Part shown: in pieces, positions 1 through 11,195 of the stretch | Layout of the letters: the number at the start of each line of letters is the position of its first letter | Numbering within the stretch: the stretch's first letter is position 1 | Source of the DNA: Erigeron canadensis | Taxonomy: Eukaryota > Streptophyta > Magnoliopsida > Asterales > Asteraceae | Reading direction: 5' to 3' | Assembly: GCF_010389155.1 (NCBI RefSeq) | Contig: NC_057761.1 | Span: 15,316,501 to 15,380,500, forward strand | DNA length: 64,000 nucleotides | Made by a program: the position numbers and the translations under genes | The notes under the pieces: model-generated | What the model was told of the DNA's origin: nothing | What the model saw: only the letters and a program-made list of their open reading frames with translations | The model's database searches: none

Positions 1-435
1 AAGTAATATGTAGTGTGTGTGAGTACAAGAAAATTATAGTAGATGATAGTAAGTGCCTAGGATCGATCAACCTTCTTCTATTTATAATGCGAGTGCAAAA
101 CTAACTATCTGATATTGTAGGGATCTTCCATATCCTCAGTTCTTGAACGTTGGTGAAGATCTTCCCTGGTCAAGTGATCGTTACTGTATTTCTCCTCATG
201 CAGAATTCTACTTGAAGTTCGATTATGTTGGAGGACTAAGTCTTCTTTGCGTGTTGAAGAGATTCTTTGCTTGTATGCTTGATTTTGTACCGTTAGAGGT
301 ATTTCCCATGTGTGATTATCATTGATGTGTAACAATACGTTAGTATATCTTTCGAATGTTCCGTTGTGTCAAGATCCTAAGATGTCAAGATCCTGGGCTT
401 TCAAGATATTGGTGCTTGAAATTTCAGGCATAACA
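1..435 (-). repeat. 3' LTR of the Tat element, partial
   Basis: This aligns with 8427-8902 and ends in the same GGCATAACA. Roughly 450 bp lie outside the window. Compared with the other LTR it lacks about 40 bp (present around 8757-8795), just before GTGTAACAATACG. Confidence 0.88.
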
Positions 436-450
436 ATTGTCCCCAAAGTT
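436..450 (-). promoter_or_regulatory. polypurine tract of the Tat element
   Basis: On the minus strand the tract reads AACTTTGGGGACAAT and abuts the LTR start TGTTATGCC. This is the expected place for plus-strand primer formation. Confidence 0.6.
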
Positions 451-630
451 ATTTAATAAAATCATTTTTATTTGAATAACTTTGAAGTTTCTAGAGAAAG
501 CTTTGACCGGAGTCAAATGTTAAAATTTCTAAAACTGTTCCACCGATAAGACGCGTGTAAAAAGGGTAAACAAGAGTCTTGACACGAAAAAAATAACTAC
601 TTGACGGTTCAATATTCTGTCTTTTACCCC

Positions 631-640
631 TCTATATAAG
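631..640 (+). promoter_or_regulatory. TATA box of the antisense gene in the Tat element
   Basis: TCTATATAAG lies about 70 bp upstream of the ATG at 707 on the strand opposite to gag-pol. This is typical spacing for a plant TATA box plus a short 5' leader. Confidence 0.55.
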
Positions 641-706
641 TCAACACTTCTACTCATATGTAAATCATCAATAACTTATTTTTCTTTAAAAACGCAAATC
701 TTCATT

Positions 707-1107
707 ATGTCTCTAAAATCGCTAGGAGAATTTCTACAAAAGGTGTGTTCAAACATTTTTCATTTGGTTTCTTTTTTCATTTTTGCTAATGTTTATTTCT
801 TAACTTTATATTTCAGTCTCTTGCCGACCTCGAAGATCAACAAATCGCAGAGGACAAACTAAATGATGATATCATCAAGTCTTTAGAGAATTTGCTTGAA
901 TCACACAAAGAATGTGCAAAGACCGAGCAAGAAATGAGTTCAGAGGTCAACAGGGGTTTGAAAGCGAGAATCGAGATTTTGGACCACACTCTCGATGCCA
1001 CACAAGAAGAGCTTAGAGTTGCTAGAGAAGAGATGGCAAGAATGAGGTCTATTCTCGACAAGTTGAAGAGAATCAACCCTGATCTTTACTGGGAAATTCA
1101 TCTGTAG
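707..1107 (+). CDS. antisense spliced ORF, small coiled-coil protein inside the Tat element
   Basis: Exon 1 is 707-742 (12 codons, ATG TCT CTA AAA). A 74-bp intron, 743-816, has GT...TTTCAG borders and phase 0. Exon 2 is 817-1107, ending in TAG. The predicted protein has 108 residues, rich in Glu, Lys, Arg and Leu, with heptad-like spacing through most of its length (for example KARIEILDHTLDATQEELR), so a coiled coil is likely; no catalytic motif is visible. It lies between the integrase end and the 3' LTR and reads against gag-pol. Extra antisense ORFs in this position are known from Tat-lineage elements, so I infer an element-borne gene rather than a host gene. The frame is open in this copy although gag-pol is decayed. 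Confidence 0.6.
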
Positions 1108-2268
1108 GGAATTTCTATGGGCGATGAAGGATATAATGCAAAGGCCGGAGCCTATACCCTTTTGATATTAGTAATAGGAATCGTTAGGGGTAATGCTTCG
1201 TAGAGAAACAATGTACTAGGAGGGGCGAGATTGATCCGGAGTGATCAATCACGATTGTAAAAAACTACTTTTGAGCAGTTTGATGTAAATTTCTTTTTGA
1301 ATGAACATTAGTCTTTTGATCCATTTTGATTTTTGTTTAAAAAACCAAAGCTGTTAATGAGGGTAAAATAGTAAAATGAGTAATTAATATTACTGCACTG
1401 TTTGTCGGGTAATCATGACTTTTGACTTACTTGACAATAAATTCAGTAAGTAGTCAAATCAACACAGTGATTAAAGATAAGATATATGCACCTTGTGTAA
1501 GCGATTAAGATCCCACTTGATGGCTATGATCTTTGCTCTGCAGTATGTTTAATAATTGTTGATTTCCACTTATGCCTGCATTAAAATAATACATCGGTGT
1601 GGAATCGAATAAGATCTTGTTAGGAATTAAAATCAAGAAGGGACATTCTCAATTTCAATTTATTTCGTAAGAACACTATTGTTCAAGATATTAAGGGTGT
1701 CTTAACATCTTGAAATTACTTAAGAGGCGTGGTTTGCCCATTTCGAATGTTCATTGGACAATGATGGCGTGGCTAGCCAAATCAGGAGATCAATGGTAAC
1801 ATTGATAACCAACAGAATTAATTTCGATGACCTTGGAATTTAACCCTTCAACCATCTAATTAACTTGTGCGACCCGGACGATTTAAGAAAGGTGTATGCC
1901 TTTAACCAATAGTTGGTGTTAGAGTCGTCCGGTAGAAATTCCATAATGAAAAGGTGAAGACCTTTAAACAAATGTAGGCGTTAGAGCCGAACCTTGTCAC
2001 ATGTTCTTGTACATATGATTGTTGATATAGATTCGTCTTGTTGAACCTATAAAAACTAAAGATTCATTTGAAACTAGCGTTAGCCTTTTGGCTAACACCA
2101 CCCCGACGCTCAAGTCAGTATCATTATTTTGAAGAAAATAATATATGACAAAGAAATAGAAAACTCAAAGGTAAGGAAGCTACTCGGCTTTGTCGAAAGA
2201 CAAAGTAAACTATATATGATAAGTTTTGAGATGGATGGCGTTCCATGCTCTTTGGACTAGTGTACCTT
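1108..2268. other. non-coding spacer between integrase end and antisense gene
   Basis: No coding potential was seen on either strand. It holds two imperfect 39-40-bp direct repeats (1888-1926 and 1949-1989; both contain AGGTG, CCTTTAA and GCGTTAGAG-like blocks). A short inverted pair, CGGACGA near 1876 and TCGTCCGG near 1924, brackets the first copy. Tandem repeats in this part of the element are a known habit of Tat relatives. Confidence 0.5.
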
Positions 2269-3357
2269 TCAAAGTTTGAAGCCAATAGGATCCTTCCCAG
2301 CTTCTCCTTCTATTAAGTAAGGACCTTCCCATTTTGGGTTCAACTTACCATCAGGTTTAGTTAGAACCTTTTTGAGAACTAGATCTCCAATTTGAAATCT
2401 TCTAATTCTTATATTTTTATTATAAGACTTAGCGATTCGCTGTTGATAAGCTGCTATTCTTATCTTGGTTCTTTCTTGTAGTTCAGCTACAACTTTAAGA
2501 TCTTCAAGCAACAATTCCTTATTTTTCTCATAAGTTAATAAGCTTACCCTTGCTGTAGGTAAATCCATTTCGGTGGGTAATACTGCTTCAGTTACAAAGA
2601 CAAGTGAAAATGGCGTTTATCCAGTGGCCGTTTTCGAAGTGGTTCGATCAGCCCATAAGAGAAATGGAAGTTCTTCAGCCCATTTTCCTTTAGCTTGTCC
2701 CAGTCTTTTCTTGAGAATGTTCATGATGATCTTATTGCTTGACTTTGCTTGTCCGTTAGCTTGAGTATGTATAGGAGTAGAGGTGATCATTTTAATTCCC
2801 CAACTTTCGCAGAAATTAGTTGTCCTTTTGCCAATAAATTGTGATCCATTGTCACAGATTATCTCAGCGGGAACTCCAAATCGTGTTATTATGTTTTTCT
2901 TGATGAAAGATATAACATGAGCTTCTTGGATCTTGGCATATGCTTCTGCTTCAATCCATTTAGAGAAGTAATCAGCCATGGCCAGAAAGTATTTCTTTCC
3001 TGCTGAAGATTCTGTCATTGGTCCGACAATATCCATTCCCCACTTCATGAATGGCCAAGGTGAAAGAACTTGATGCATAGGTTCTGCTGGTTGATGATAA
3101 ATGTTGCTATTTCATTGGCATGCATCACATTTCTTCGAGTATTCTTTAGCATCTTGTTTCATAGTTGGCCAATAATAACCTGTTCTCAAGATCTTGGAGT
3201 ATAAATATCTTCCTATGGTATGGTTTCCACATTCACCTTCATGGATATCTTTGAGCACCTCAGTAGTCTCAGGATGTTCCAAACATCTAAGATATAGTCC
3301 TGCAAGTGATCTTCTATACAAAGTACCATTTATCATAGAATAATGTGCAGTTTTCAT
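2269..3357 (-). pseudogene. Tat integrase, broken
   Basis: Three domains appear in order on the minus strand. The HHCC zinc finger (3112-3357) includes HEGECGNH and KKCDACQ. The catalytic core (2617-3078) includes MDIVGPM and IICDNGSQF. The C-terminal region with a GPY/F-like module (2269-2568) includes WEGPYLI. A stop falls between zinc finger and core near 3110, and the core and C-terminal part are separated near 2570-2616. In the core the residues at the third catalytic position read NGQAKSSNK, where gypsy integrases have NGQAE, so the DDE glutamate is a lysine here. The protein is therefore catalytically dead independently of the breaks. Confidence 0.85.
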
Positions 3358-3382
3358 GCGAAAATTCTTTGGGTGTTCATCC

Positions 3383-3943
3383 TTAGGAATTGTGGGTGTT
3401 TAGATATTCTATTATGGGTGTAGTCCAGGAATTTTGATTATTTTCAGGCTGGTCTACGTCTGTATCTTGAATAGCTAATATCTTTACTGATTCTGATCCT
3501 ATAGCAGGTTGCAAAATGTAAACTATAGGAATTCTAGTTTCTGGAGACATCTTAAGTGTAGATCCTAGATTAGCCAAGGCACCAGCTTCAGTATTTTCCT
3601 CTCCAGGAACTTGTTCTATTTCAAATAAATCGAAATTTTCTGCCAATTTCTTGACAATTTCTAGATATTGTATCAGTTTTTCACCTTTCTCAGCGTATGT
3701 CCCATTGAAATGATTAGCTAAAAGCAATGAATCTACATATACTTTAAGATTTCTAATGTTCATATCTTTAGCCAATTGCATGCCAGAGATTAAAGCCTCG
3801 TACTCTGCTTCATTATTAGTAGCTATAAAATGACAATTGACTGCCTGGGGTATGATATCCCCCTGTGGCGATTTTAGTACGATACCTAACCTTATTCCTT
3901 TAATGTTAACTGCACCATCAGTATGTAAAGTCCATTTTTTAGT
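3383..3943 (-). pseudogene. second (archaeal-type) RNase H domain of the Tat element
   Basis: Visible motifs in order are LHTDGAVN (first Asp), NNEAEYEAL (Glu) and LKVYVDS (second Asp), followed by QVPGEENTEAGALANLGS. This acidic set is that of an additional RNase H I domain, distinct from the ordinary RNase H upstream at 3947-4400. A TAA near 3944 separates it from the first RNase H. Its presence fixes the element in the Tat lineage. Confidence 0.8.
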
Positions 3944-3946
3944 GGA

Positions 3947-5399
3947 TTATTCTAGCATTTTGACTTCTAAGTCTACATCAGATTGCAAACCGGTACTAAA
4001 ATTAGCCACAAAGTCTGCTAAGGCCTGTGACTTTATGGGAGTCCTAGGTTCATAGATTAAGTTAAAAGCACTTAATTTAACAAACCACTTAGCCATGCTA
4101 CCAGATACTTCAGGCTTTCTTAGGACACATTTTATAGGGTAATTAGTCCTAAAATGTATAGCATGTGTTTCAAAGTAATGTCTAAGCTTAGTGGATGCCA
4201 TTACCAATGCAAGTATAAGTTTTTTGAGATGAGAGTACCTGGTTTCAGCATCAATTAAATTTTTGCTTACGTAATAAATAGGATTTTGCTGACCTTCTGT
4301 TTCCTTTACCAATACTGCACTGACTGAAGTTAAAGATACTGCCATATAAAGATATAAAGGCTCTCCATCTTCAGGCTTTACCAATAGTGGAGGAGTGGAA
4401 AGATATTTCTTCAATTCCTGGAAGGCATCTTCCTGTTTTTCTCCCCACTCGAACCTTTTGTTTTTCCTTAGAATATCATAAAATACTTTGCATCTGTCTG
4501 AAGATCTTGAAATGAATCTATTCAACGCTGCCAATCTTTCTGTCAATCTTTGAACATCCTTGGCATTCGAAGGAGACTTCAAATTCAGAATGGCTTTGAT
4601 CTGCTCTGGACTTGCTTCGATTCCTCTCTTGGTGACCATATATCCTAGAAACTTTCCAACACCAACTCCAAAGTTGCACTTTGCAGGGTTTAGCTTCATA
4701 TTATATTTTTCTAGGATGTCGAAGGCCACTTCAAGATCTTTCAATTAATCTTCAGCTTTCTTTGACTTGACCACCATATCGTCTATGTATACTTTCATTG
4801 TATCCCCCAGTTGGTCTTTGAACATCATATTGACCAACCATTGATATATTGCACCTGCATTTCTAAGACCAAAAGGCATTGCAATATAACAATAAATACC
4901 TGTTGGCATGATAAAGGTTGTGGCTTCCTGATCTTCAGGTTCCATTTGTATTTGTTGAAACCCTGAAGAAGCGTCCATAAATGTGAGCATTTCATGTCCA
5001 GAAGTAGCATCGACCATTGCATCTATGTGAGGCAGAGGAAATGGATTTTGGGCAAGCTTTGTTTAGATCGGTAAAATCTACACAAACTCTCCATTTCCCA
5101 TTCTTTTTCTGCATCACAACTACGTTGGCTAGCCATTCAGGAAATTTTACTTCCTTGATCATCTTTGCTTTTAGTAGTCTTTCCACGTCTTCTTGAATAA
5201 TGGCATTTCTCTTAGGAGTGAACTTTCTTCTTTTCTGTTGGATAGGCTTGAAACTTTTGTCAATTCCAAGCTTGTGAGTGATCACATCCTTTGATATCCC
5301 TATCATATCTTCTTGTTTCCAAGCAAAAGTCTTCATTCTTTTCTTTAGAAAGTCAGTAAATTTGACTTCTAATTCTTTTGAGATTTTTGCCCCTAACAA
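3947..5399 (-). pseudogene. Tat reverse transcriptase and RNase H, broken
   Basis: RT fingers and palm are seen at 4992-5399 (WLANVVVMQKKNGKWRVCVD, TDLNKACPK). After a frameshift near 5045 the palm continues at 4745-5017 (DATSGHEMLTFMDASSGFQQ, FGLRNAGAIYQ, catalytic KVYIDDMVVKS). An in-frame TAA at 4745-4747 separates the catalytic YIDD from the thumb and connection, which continue in the same frame at 3947-4744. The gypsy-type RNase H there (PIYYVSKNL, ETRYSHLKKLILALV) is degenerate. Lengths and order are normal for plant Ty3/gypsy. At least one frameshift and one stop make it non-functional. Confidence 0.85.
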
Positions 5400-5492
5400 T
5401 ACTTTAATATTAGGATCTTCTGGTATTAAATTAACTTCTTTGACATCTTGTTCTTCTGGTTCACCAACATCAAAGATCCTTTTCTGTAATTG

Positions 5493-5910
5493 CTATTGGG
5501 CAGTAGGCTTTGCTGCTGACTTCATGCTTGATGTATAACATTCCTTTGCCTCTTGTTGATCACCTTTGACAGTAACCACTCTCCAAGGTGTTGGAATCTT
5601 AACACATTGGTGGTATGTCGATGGTACCGCCCTCATTTCGTGAATCCATGGTCTTCCTAGGATTATATTGCAACCTAGGAGAACATCCACCACACAAAAT
5701 TTCTGCATAGAGTTCAGTCCTTCCACATATACTGGCAATTTGATCTCTCCTATAGTATATTTGGTTTCTCCACTGAAACCAATTAGTGGAGATATTTTTC
5801 CAATAATGTTGTCTTCAGAAATATCCATTCTCCTTAATGTTTCCAATTTGATTATATTCAAAGAGCTTCCATTATCTATCAAAATCCTGCGACATAGTGG
5901 TTAGCAATAA
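5493..5910 (-). pseudogene. Tat aspartic protease and linker
   Basis: The translation contains IDNGSSLNII, the position of the retropepsin active site (usually D-S/T-G; here D-N-G), followed by NIILGRPWIHEMRAVPSTYH, the conserved ILGRPW flap and C-terminal block of Ty3/gypsy proteases. It lies between gag and RT as expected. It is separated from the RT segment by a stop near 5493 and from gag by non-open sequence at 5911-6009. Confidence 0.75.
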
Positions 5911-6009
5911 AGAGAGTAACGACCAAACCATCATGATGGGGCTCTATAATGTCATCAAAGTCGTCATCTTCAAAGGAGATAATATCCGAGTCCGAAATAT
6001 AAGCCTTCT

Positions 6010-7880
6010 TCACATTCTTCTCCCTTTTTCTGCCTTATTTTGCTTTGCAAATCTTTTGGCTGTTGAATAACTAGTTCTACAAACTTCTGACCCACCAGAA
6101 ATAGTGTTAATTACTTTGGCATTTGCTGGTGGAGAATCCGCTTTTTGGGCAAGTTTTGGCTTGGTGAGATCCATGCCTTCAACGTCTTTAGCCTTCTTTC
6201 TCCCCATCAACTCTGTCAAATACCCTTTGGATAAGAGTATGCAAATTTCTCTTCTTAGCATTTTGCAATCTTCAGTAATGTGACCAAAGTCTTCGTGGTA
6301 GGCACACCATTGGCTGGTATCCTTCTTCTTGAAGTAGCCATTATTATTTTTCTTTTGTGGCCATCTAATCTTATCTCCAAGGTTTCTCAAGGCCATTATC
6401 AAGCAAGGTATGCCAACAGTGAAGCAATATGTTGATAGTGTAGGGTACTCAACCCTTTCTTCTTCTTCAACAACACCAATTTGATTCTGAACATGTCTTG
6501 TATATGGTTTATGCCTTGGCTTGAAGACTGGAGTCTCAGTCTTGCAATTCGGTCGATTATAAGACAAACCTTCCAGTTTTGCTGTTGTCAGTTCGTTTTC
6601 TTCAAGTCTGATGAACCTTGTTGCTCTTGCTTTTGCTTCATCCAAGTTTCTACATGGTGTCATGATGAGATCCTCTTGGAACTTGAATCCCTGATGGAGA
6701 CCTCTCTGCAAAGCTTGAACAGCAGTTAGCATATCTAAGTTAGGAATATTAAGAGATTCTTTAGTAAACTTAGTCATAAAATCTCTAAGTGATTCATGCT
6801 GTTTTTGAGTAATTTTATATAAGTCGTCAATTAATTTCTCAAAAGTTCTACTGCATGAAAATTGACTGTAAAATAAATTAGTTAAATCAGCAAAAGAGTT
6901 TATGGATCGAGGGGGCAAACTCTGCAGCCATTTTAAGGCTGAGCCAGATAATGTGGAACCAAAGCTTCTGCACAAGCATGCTTCCTTCAGGTTGTAGGGA
7001 ATGGGCACAGTCTCCATTTTCTCCAAATACAATGCGATATGTTCCTGTGGATCAGCAGTTCCGTCGTATGGCTTCATGTTTGGCACTTGGAATTTCTTTG
7101 GAATTTCCACATTCGCAATCCTATCTCCGTATCTATTGATGAGATAAGAAGCAAGATTGACTTTGGAATTGGATTGCAAAATCCAGGAACACTTGAGATC
7201 ATTTCCTTAATTTTCTGAAATTCTCTTGCGATATATGCATTTGTTCCTTGTTCCTACAATGGGTTAGTATAACCGAATGATCTAGTAAAATTATTCTCAT
7301 TAGGTAAACCTGATCATGCATTAGCAGATGTCCCAGCAGCCTGCGTATTTTGTGGGATATTACTCCCAAAATTTCGGGATTCAGTTGGGATCGTGATGCT
7401 GAATGGCGCAAATCTAGGAAGTGCATATGATACTGGAGTTGCAAACAAATTTCTTGGAGTTATCGGGGGCTTATTTTCTGTGATCCTGGACTCCAATATT
7501 TTAAATTGTGCTTGAGTGAATTCCTGATTTGCTTCAACCGTTTTAGTAAGTTTCTGCAAAATTTCAAACAAGTTAGGTGTTTCTTCAGCACTAGTATCTC
7601 TGGCATTCTCTTCGGATCCAATATTAAAGGCATTTGAATAGGCTCGTTCAAAGTCTGATCGTTCCGCTCGCCCTGTTTCAGTGTTTTTAGTTTCTACTAG
7701 AGTTTCGTCAATAATGCGAAATTCATTCGTTTGATCAGCAGGTGCCTTATCCTTGCTTTGATTAGGACGAGTCATGTTGTCCTTGTTTTTCCGATGGTAA
7801 TTGATTCCTGAAGCAATACCAGTCATAGAAGAAGAAATAGCAGGAGTAGTTTGCGAAGAGTTAGTTGGCTGGGTCGACAT
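6010..7880 (-). pseudogene. Tat gag, broken
   Basis: The N-terminal part is open at 7314-7880. The capsid part is at 6010-7179, in another frame, with frame changes around 7180-7320. The capsid region has the retrotransposon gag signature (YDGTADPQEHIALYLEKM, LPPRSINSFADLTNLF, DLYKITQKQHESLRDFMTKF). A zinc-knuckle-like block, WCAYHEDFGHITEDC, follows near 6270-6320. It packages element RNA into virus-like particles in intact relatives. The start at 7880 is the first ATG after the PBS. Confidence 0.85.
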
Positions 7881-7955
7881 TATCGGAATTAACTTGAGAA
7901 AAATAGTTTTTCTGAATTGTAGATCTGGGATTTTAAATAACTGAAAGCACCTTTT

Positions 7956-7973
7956 GCCCTACGGTGGGCGCCA
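7956..7973 (-). promoter_or_regulatory. primer binding site, tRNA-Lys type
   Basis: On the minus strand it reads TGGCGCCCACCGTAGGGC, three bases after the LTR end. From memory of the plant tRNA-Lys 3' end, 17 of 18 positions match its complement. This fixes the element's direction. Confidence 0.75.
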
Positions 7974-7976
7974 AAT

Positions 7977-8902
7977 TGTTTTGGTCAAAAATCACCTAAG
8001 ATAATATACGTCGAAGACTTTGATTAATTAAGTAACCAAACTTTCGTTCGTGAGGTAATGTGCTTGTAAAATGTGTTGAGTTGCAAAGATGCGTTGTTAA
8101 GAAAGACTTTTGACAAGAGATTATGTTGACTAAATAATAAAGAAGGTTAAGATAATTGCAAACTAATGTAAATGATGAAAAATATGTTAAGGTAAACAAG
8201 ATATCAAGCAATAATCAATTAAGTAATGCGTAAAATAAAGAGTAAAGAGCAATAACACCGATATTTATTGACGAGGAAAAGCCCTTAATCCTTAGAGGAT
8301 CGCCGGCATAAAAACCACGGGAGGAAATAATCGTTCCTGCCTTGTTCTTTATTGATTTGTATTGAAATGATTACAAAGGGTGGAAGTTAGTTAATCGATC
8401 TTTCCAAGTGTATAAGCAGCGAAGAAAATAATATGCAGTGTGTGTGAGTACAAGTGAATTATAGCAGATGATAGTAAGTGCCTAGGATCGATCAACCTCC
8501 TTCTATTTATAATGCGATGCTAAACTAACTATCCGATATTGTAGGGATCTTTCATATCTTCAGTTCTTGAACGTTGGTGAAGATCTTCCCTGGTTAAGTG
8601 ACCGTTACTGTATTTCTCCTCATGCAGAATTCTACTTGAAGTCTGATTATGTTGGAGGACTAAGTCTTCTTTGCGTGTTGAAAAGATTATTTACGTGTAT
8701 GCTTTATTTTGTACCGTTAAAGGTATTTCCCATGTATGATATTGATTATCATTGATCCTGCATGTTTGACTCAAGAGGAAATAATAATAACATGTGTAAC
8801 AATACGTTAGTATATCTTCCGAATTTTCCGCTGTGTCAAGATCCTGAGATGTCAAGATCCTGGGCTTTCAAGATATTGGTACTGGAAATTTCAGGCATAA
8901 CA
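7977..8902 (-). repeat. 5' LTR of the Tat element
   Basis: This 926-bp LTR has TGTT...AACA ends. The inner end is set by the PBS and the outer end by homology to the left LTR. On the minus strand a TATAAATAG-type box lies at about 8500-8510, with transcription running toward gag. Confidence 0.85.
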
Positions 8903-11195
8903 TTCTTAATTTTACTTTCATAAAACTTCTTCATAATATACTTATCAAAACATGATCACATTACATATCAACCACAAAAATCGTAAGATAATCCCACCTT
9001 TACTTATTCCCGGATCCCAACACATTTCAAATCATATCATGATATACATACAACTCAATCATCATGTCACGTCTTACATATCTCACATAAACATATCACA
9101 CGTATACGTATAGCACACATGTAGAGTAATTACTTCTAATTGTGCCTATCAACGATTATATCACACATATCAACATATCTTACTTAAATCTCACGTCACA
9201 TTGTAATCACACGTCTACATGTACATCTTTCTCACATGTTCATATAGTTATCTTATTCAACTTATTCCCACATCTTACATCTTTAATCAATTTACATATT
9301 ACGCACTAGCTTTACAACTAGCACGATTTCCCACGTCTTAACTTTTAGGAAAGGCAATGTCATTGGTGGTTAGTCACTCCACCTGAAAATATTAGTCCCA
9401 CGTAACTATGCCGCAAGGAGCCACTCAAGCAACCACGTGCGCACTAGCTTTTCAACTAGCACGAGTTAAGCTTAACACTTCTCACGTCAATCTCACATAT
9501 TTAGCTATAGCATTTCCCACGTATTTATATCTTTCTTACTTTTTACGCACTAACACAAAGGCTAAAACGGTTTCCCACATCTCATAACTCCCACGTGTAT
9601 CTAGTGAACTAGACATATCATACTTAAATTCCACATACAAACCATCACATATTAACATTAAGGCATATTAGGCACATTATCAACAACACATATCTTAGAC
9701 ATATCATGGCAACGTAGTTATAAGCATCATACTTCATATGCACATATTTACTTCTAGTTTAAACATCATCATATCAACATAAACCATTTCAACATGCATA
9801 CATTCCCACATAACCTCCCGCATAATCTGGAAAACCCAACGCATACAAGATACTCCGATTAAGAGGTTAATTATAGAAAACTACTTTTGTTGTGCCTCTA
9901 ACGTGAGAAAAGTCATGTATCTTACATCAATGGAGTACTCAACAATCACAAATGTGTTTACCGTACTTGAAAAGTGTTCCCGACAACCTATGATACAAGA
10001 AGGATGGATATATAAGTCAACTAGACACTTAAACGCACTTAGAACCCTTCTGCCGGCTGATATCGCCGAGCCCATGGGTGGTCTCGTCGATATCAACTTC
10101 CAGATTTGCATCCTTCACTTGCAGGCGACTTTTCAACCTCAAGACGACCAAATGAGTCAAAACTTAGTTCTTAAGAAATGTAAGGAACTCAAAGAACTTT
10201 CCAGAAATATAAACTTTGACTCTTGAAGTTCTCTAATGAATGAGTTATGATGTTTACAAGATAGGCCTGCAGAAATCGTCTGAAATTCGACCACTTTTGC
10301 AAATTGACACTTTTAGTCTATCTATGGGCCAAATAACCATAGAAACCACCACGACCTATACCAAGTAAACTATCATTAACTAGGTCAATATTAAGCTTTT
10401 GAAAACATCAACTAATCCTTGTATCAAATACGACAATGACTTACTCTTTAAAACACCCGAAAAACGTAAAATTGGTAACGTGTTGGTCAATAACTGAATA
10501 CCTCAAGTGGGTTTCCAATTAACCACATGGAATACACTCTAATACATCTAAACAACATTATTCATCATTAAAGTTTGCATCTTGATACAGTTAATCATCT
10601 CTACTAACGAATTTACTCACGAAAACGTCGTTTTTAACCGAAAACATCTACTTTAAACAACTCCAACCCTCAAGGTCGAATATACAGAGACAAAACCTAC
10701 TTTAAAACTTAATCAAAAATCAAATGATGATATAATACCTGTAGGGTTGATCAACCTATCGAAACCAAGCAAAAACCCTTCCGAAATCCCACGAAATCGA
10801 CTATAACTTGAAGATTTGACCTAGGGTTTTGTGTGAAAAACTTTTTCTAGGGTTTTGATCTGAATTACTGCCCTAGGGTGGACCTCCATACCTTTTATAT
10901 ACTTAAATAACTTTTAAAACTTTACATCTAGGCCCTCACACTTCGTTACAATTCGTTTCGACCCTTAACGACTGTTTTAACGCCTAGGGGAACACTTATC
11001 GACCCTTATATCTTATCGGGAACAATAAATGAATTTATTAATCATTATCAAATTTATTTTCATTACTTTAAATCACTTTAACATATATCTCACGTAAATC
11101 ATTTAATTCACGTAAGCACATATAAAACACATAGTAACTAACGGTCGTTAACGACAAGTTAACGGTCAACGTCAAAAAGTTTTGGGATGTTACAC
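8903..11195 (-). repeat. probable gypsy LTR remnant (chromovirus/Tekay-like), interrupted on its left
   Basis: Read on the minus strand it begins at about 11195 with TGTAACATCCCAAAAC, a start typical of long plant chromovirus LTRs. Further in is a TATA box (ATATAAAAGG on minus, 10891-10900) followed by a leader-like stretch with CCCTAGG blocks. From 9000 to 9800 it is AT- and CACATAT-rich. No significant ORF was found; 9903-10226 is open but has no recognisable domain. The Tat element appears to be inserted at 8902/8903. No second LTR, PBS or PPT was found, so this is a remnant. Confidence 0.45.

Larger units (their letters stand above)
1..8902 (-). mobile_element. Ty3/gypsy Tat-lineage LTR retrotransposon, left LTR cut by window edge
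   Basis: The element reads right to left: LTR, PBS, gag, protease, RT, RNase H, a second RNase H, integrase, an antisense gene, polypurine tract, LTR. The second, archaeal-type RNase H between RNase H and integrase is the hallmark of the plant Tat lineage (Ogre, Retand and relatives). Both LTRs are recognisable, sharing for example the stretch around 150-300 with 8575-8730. The coding region is broken by stops and frameshifts in every domain and the integrase lacks a catalytic residue, so this copy cannot move by itself. The outer target duplication cannot be checked because the left end lies outside the window. Confidence 0.9.

Noticed and set aside
143..325. 60-residue plus-strand ORF, repeated at 8567-8755
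   Set aside because: It lies in the LTR of the Tat element in both places. It has no domain and conservation follows from LTR identity.
9881..10226. Overlapping ORFs on both strands
   Set aside because: Inside the LTR-like remnant. No recognisable domain, splice structure or promoter of its own.
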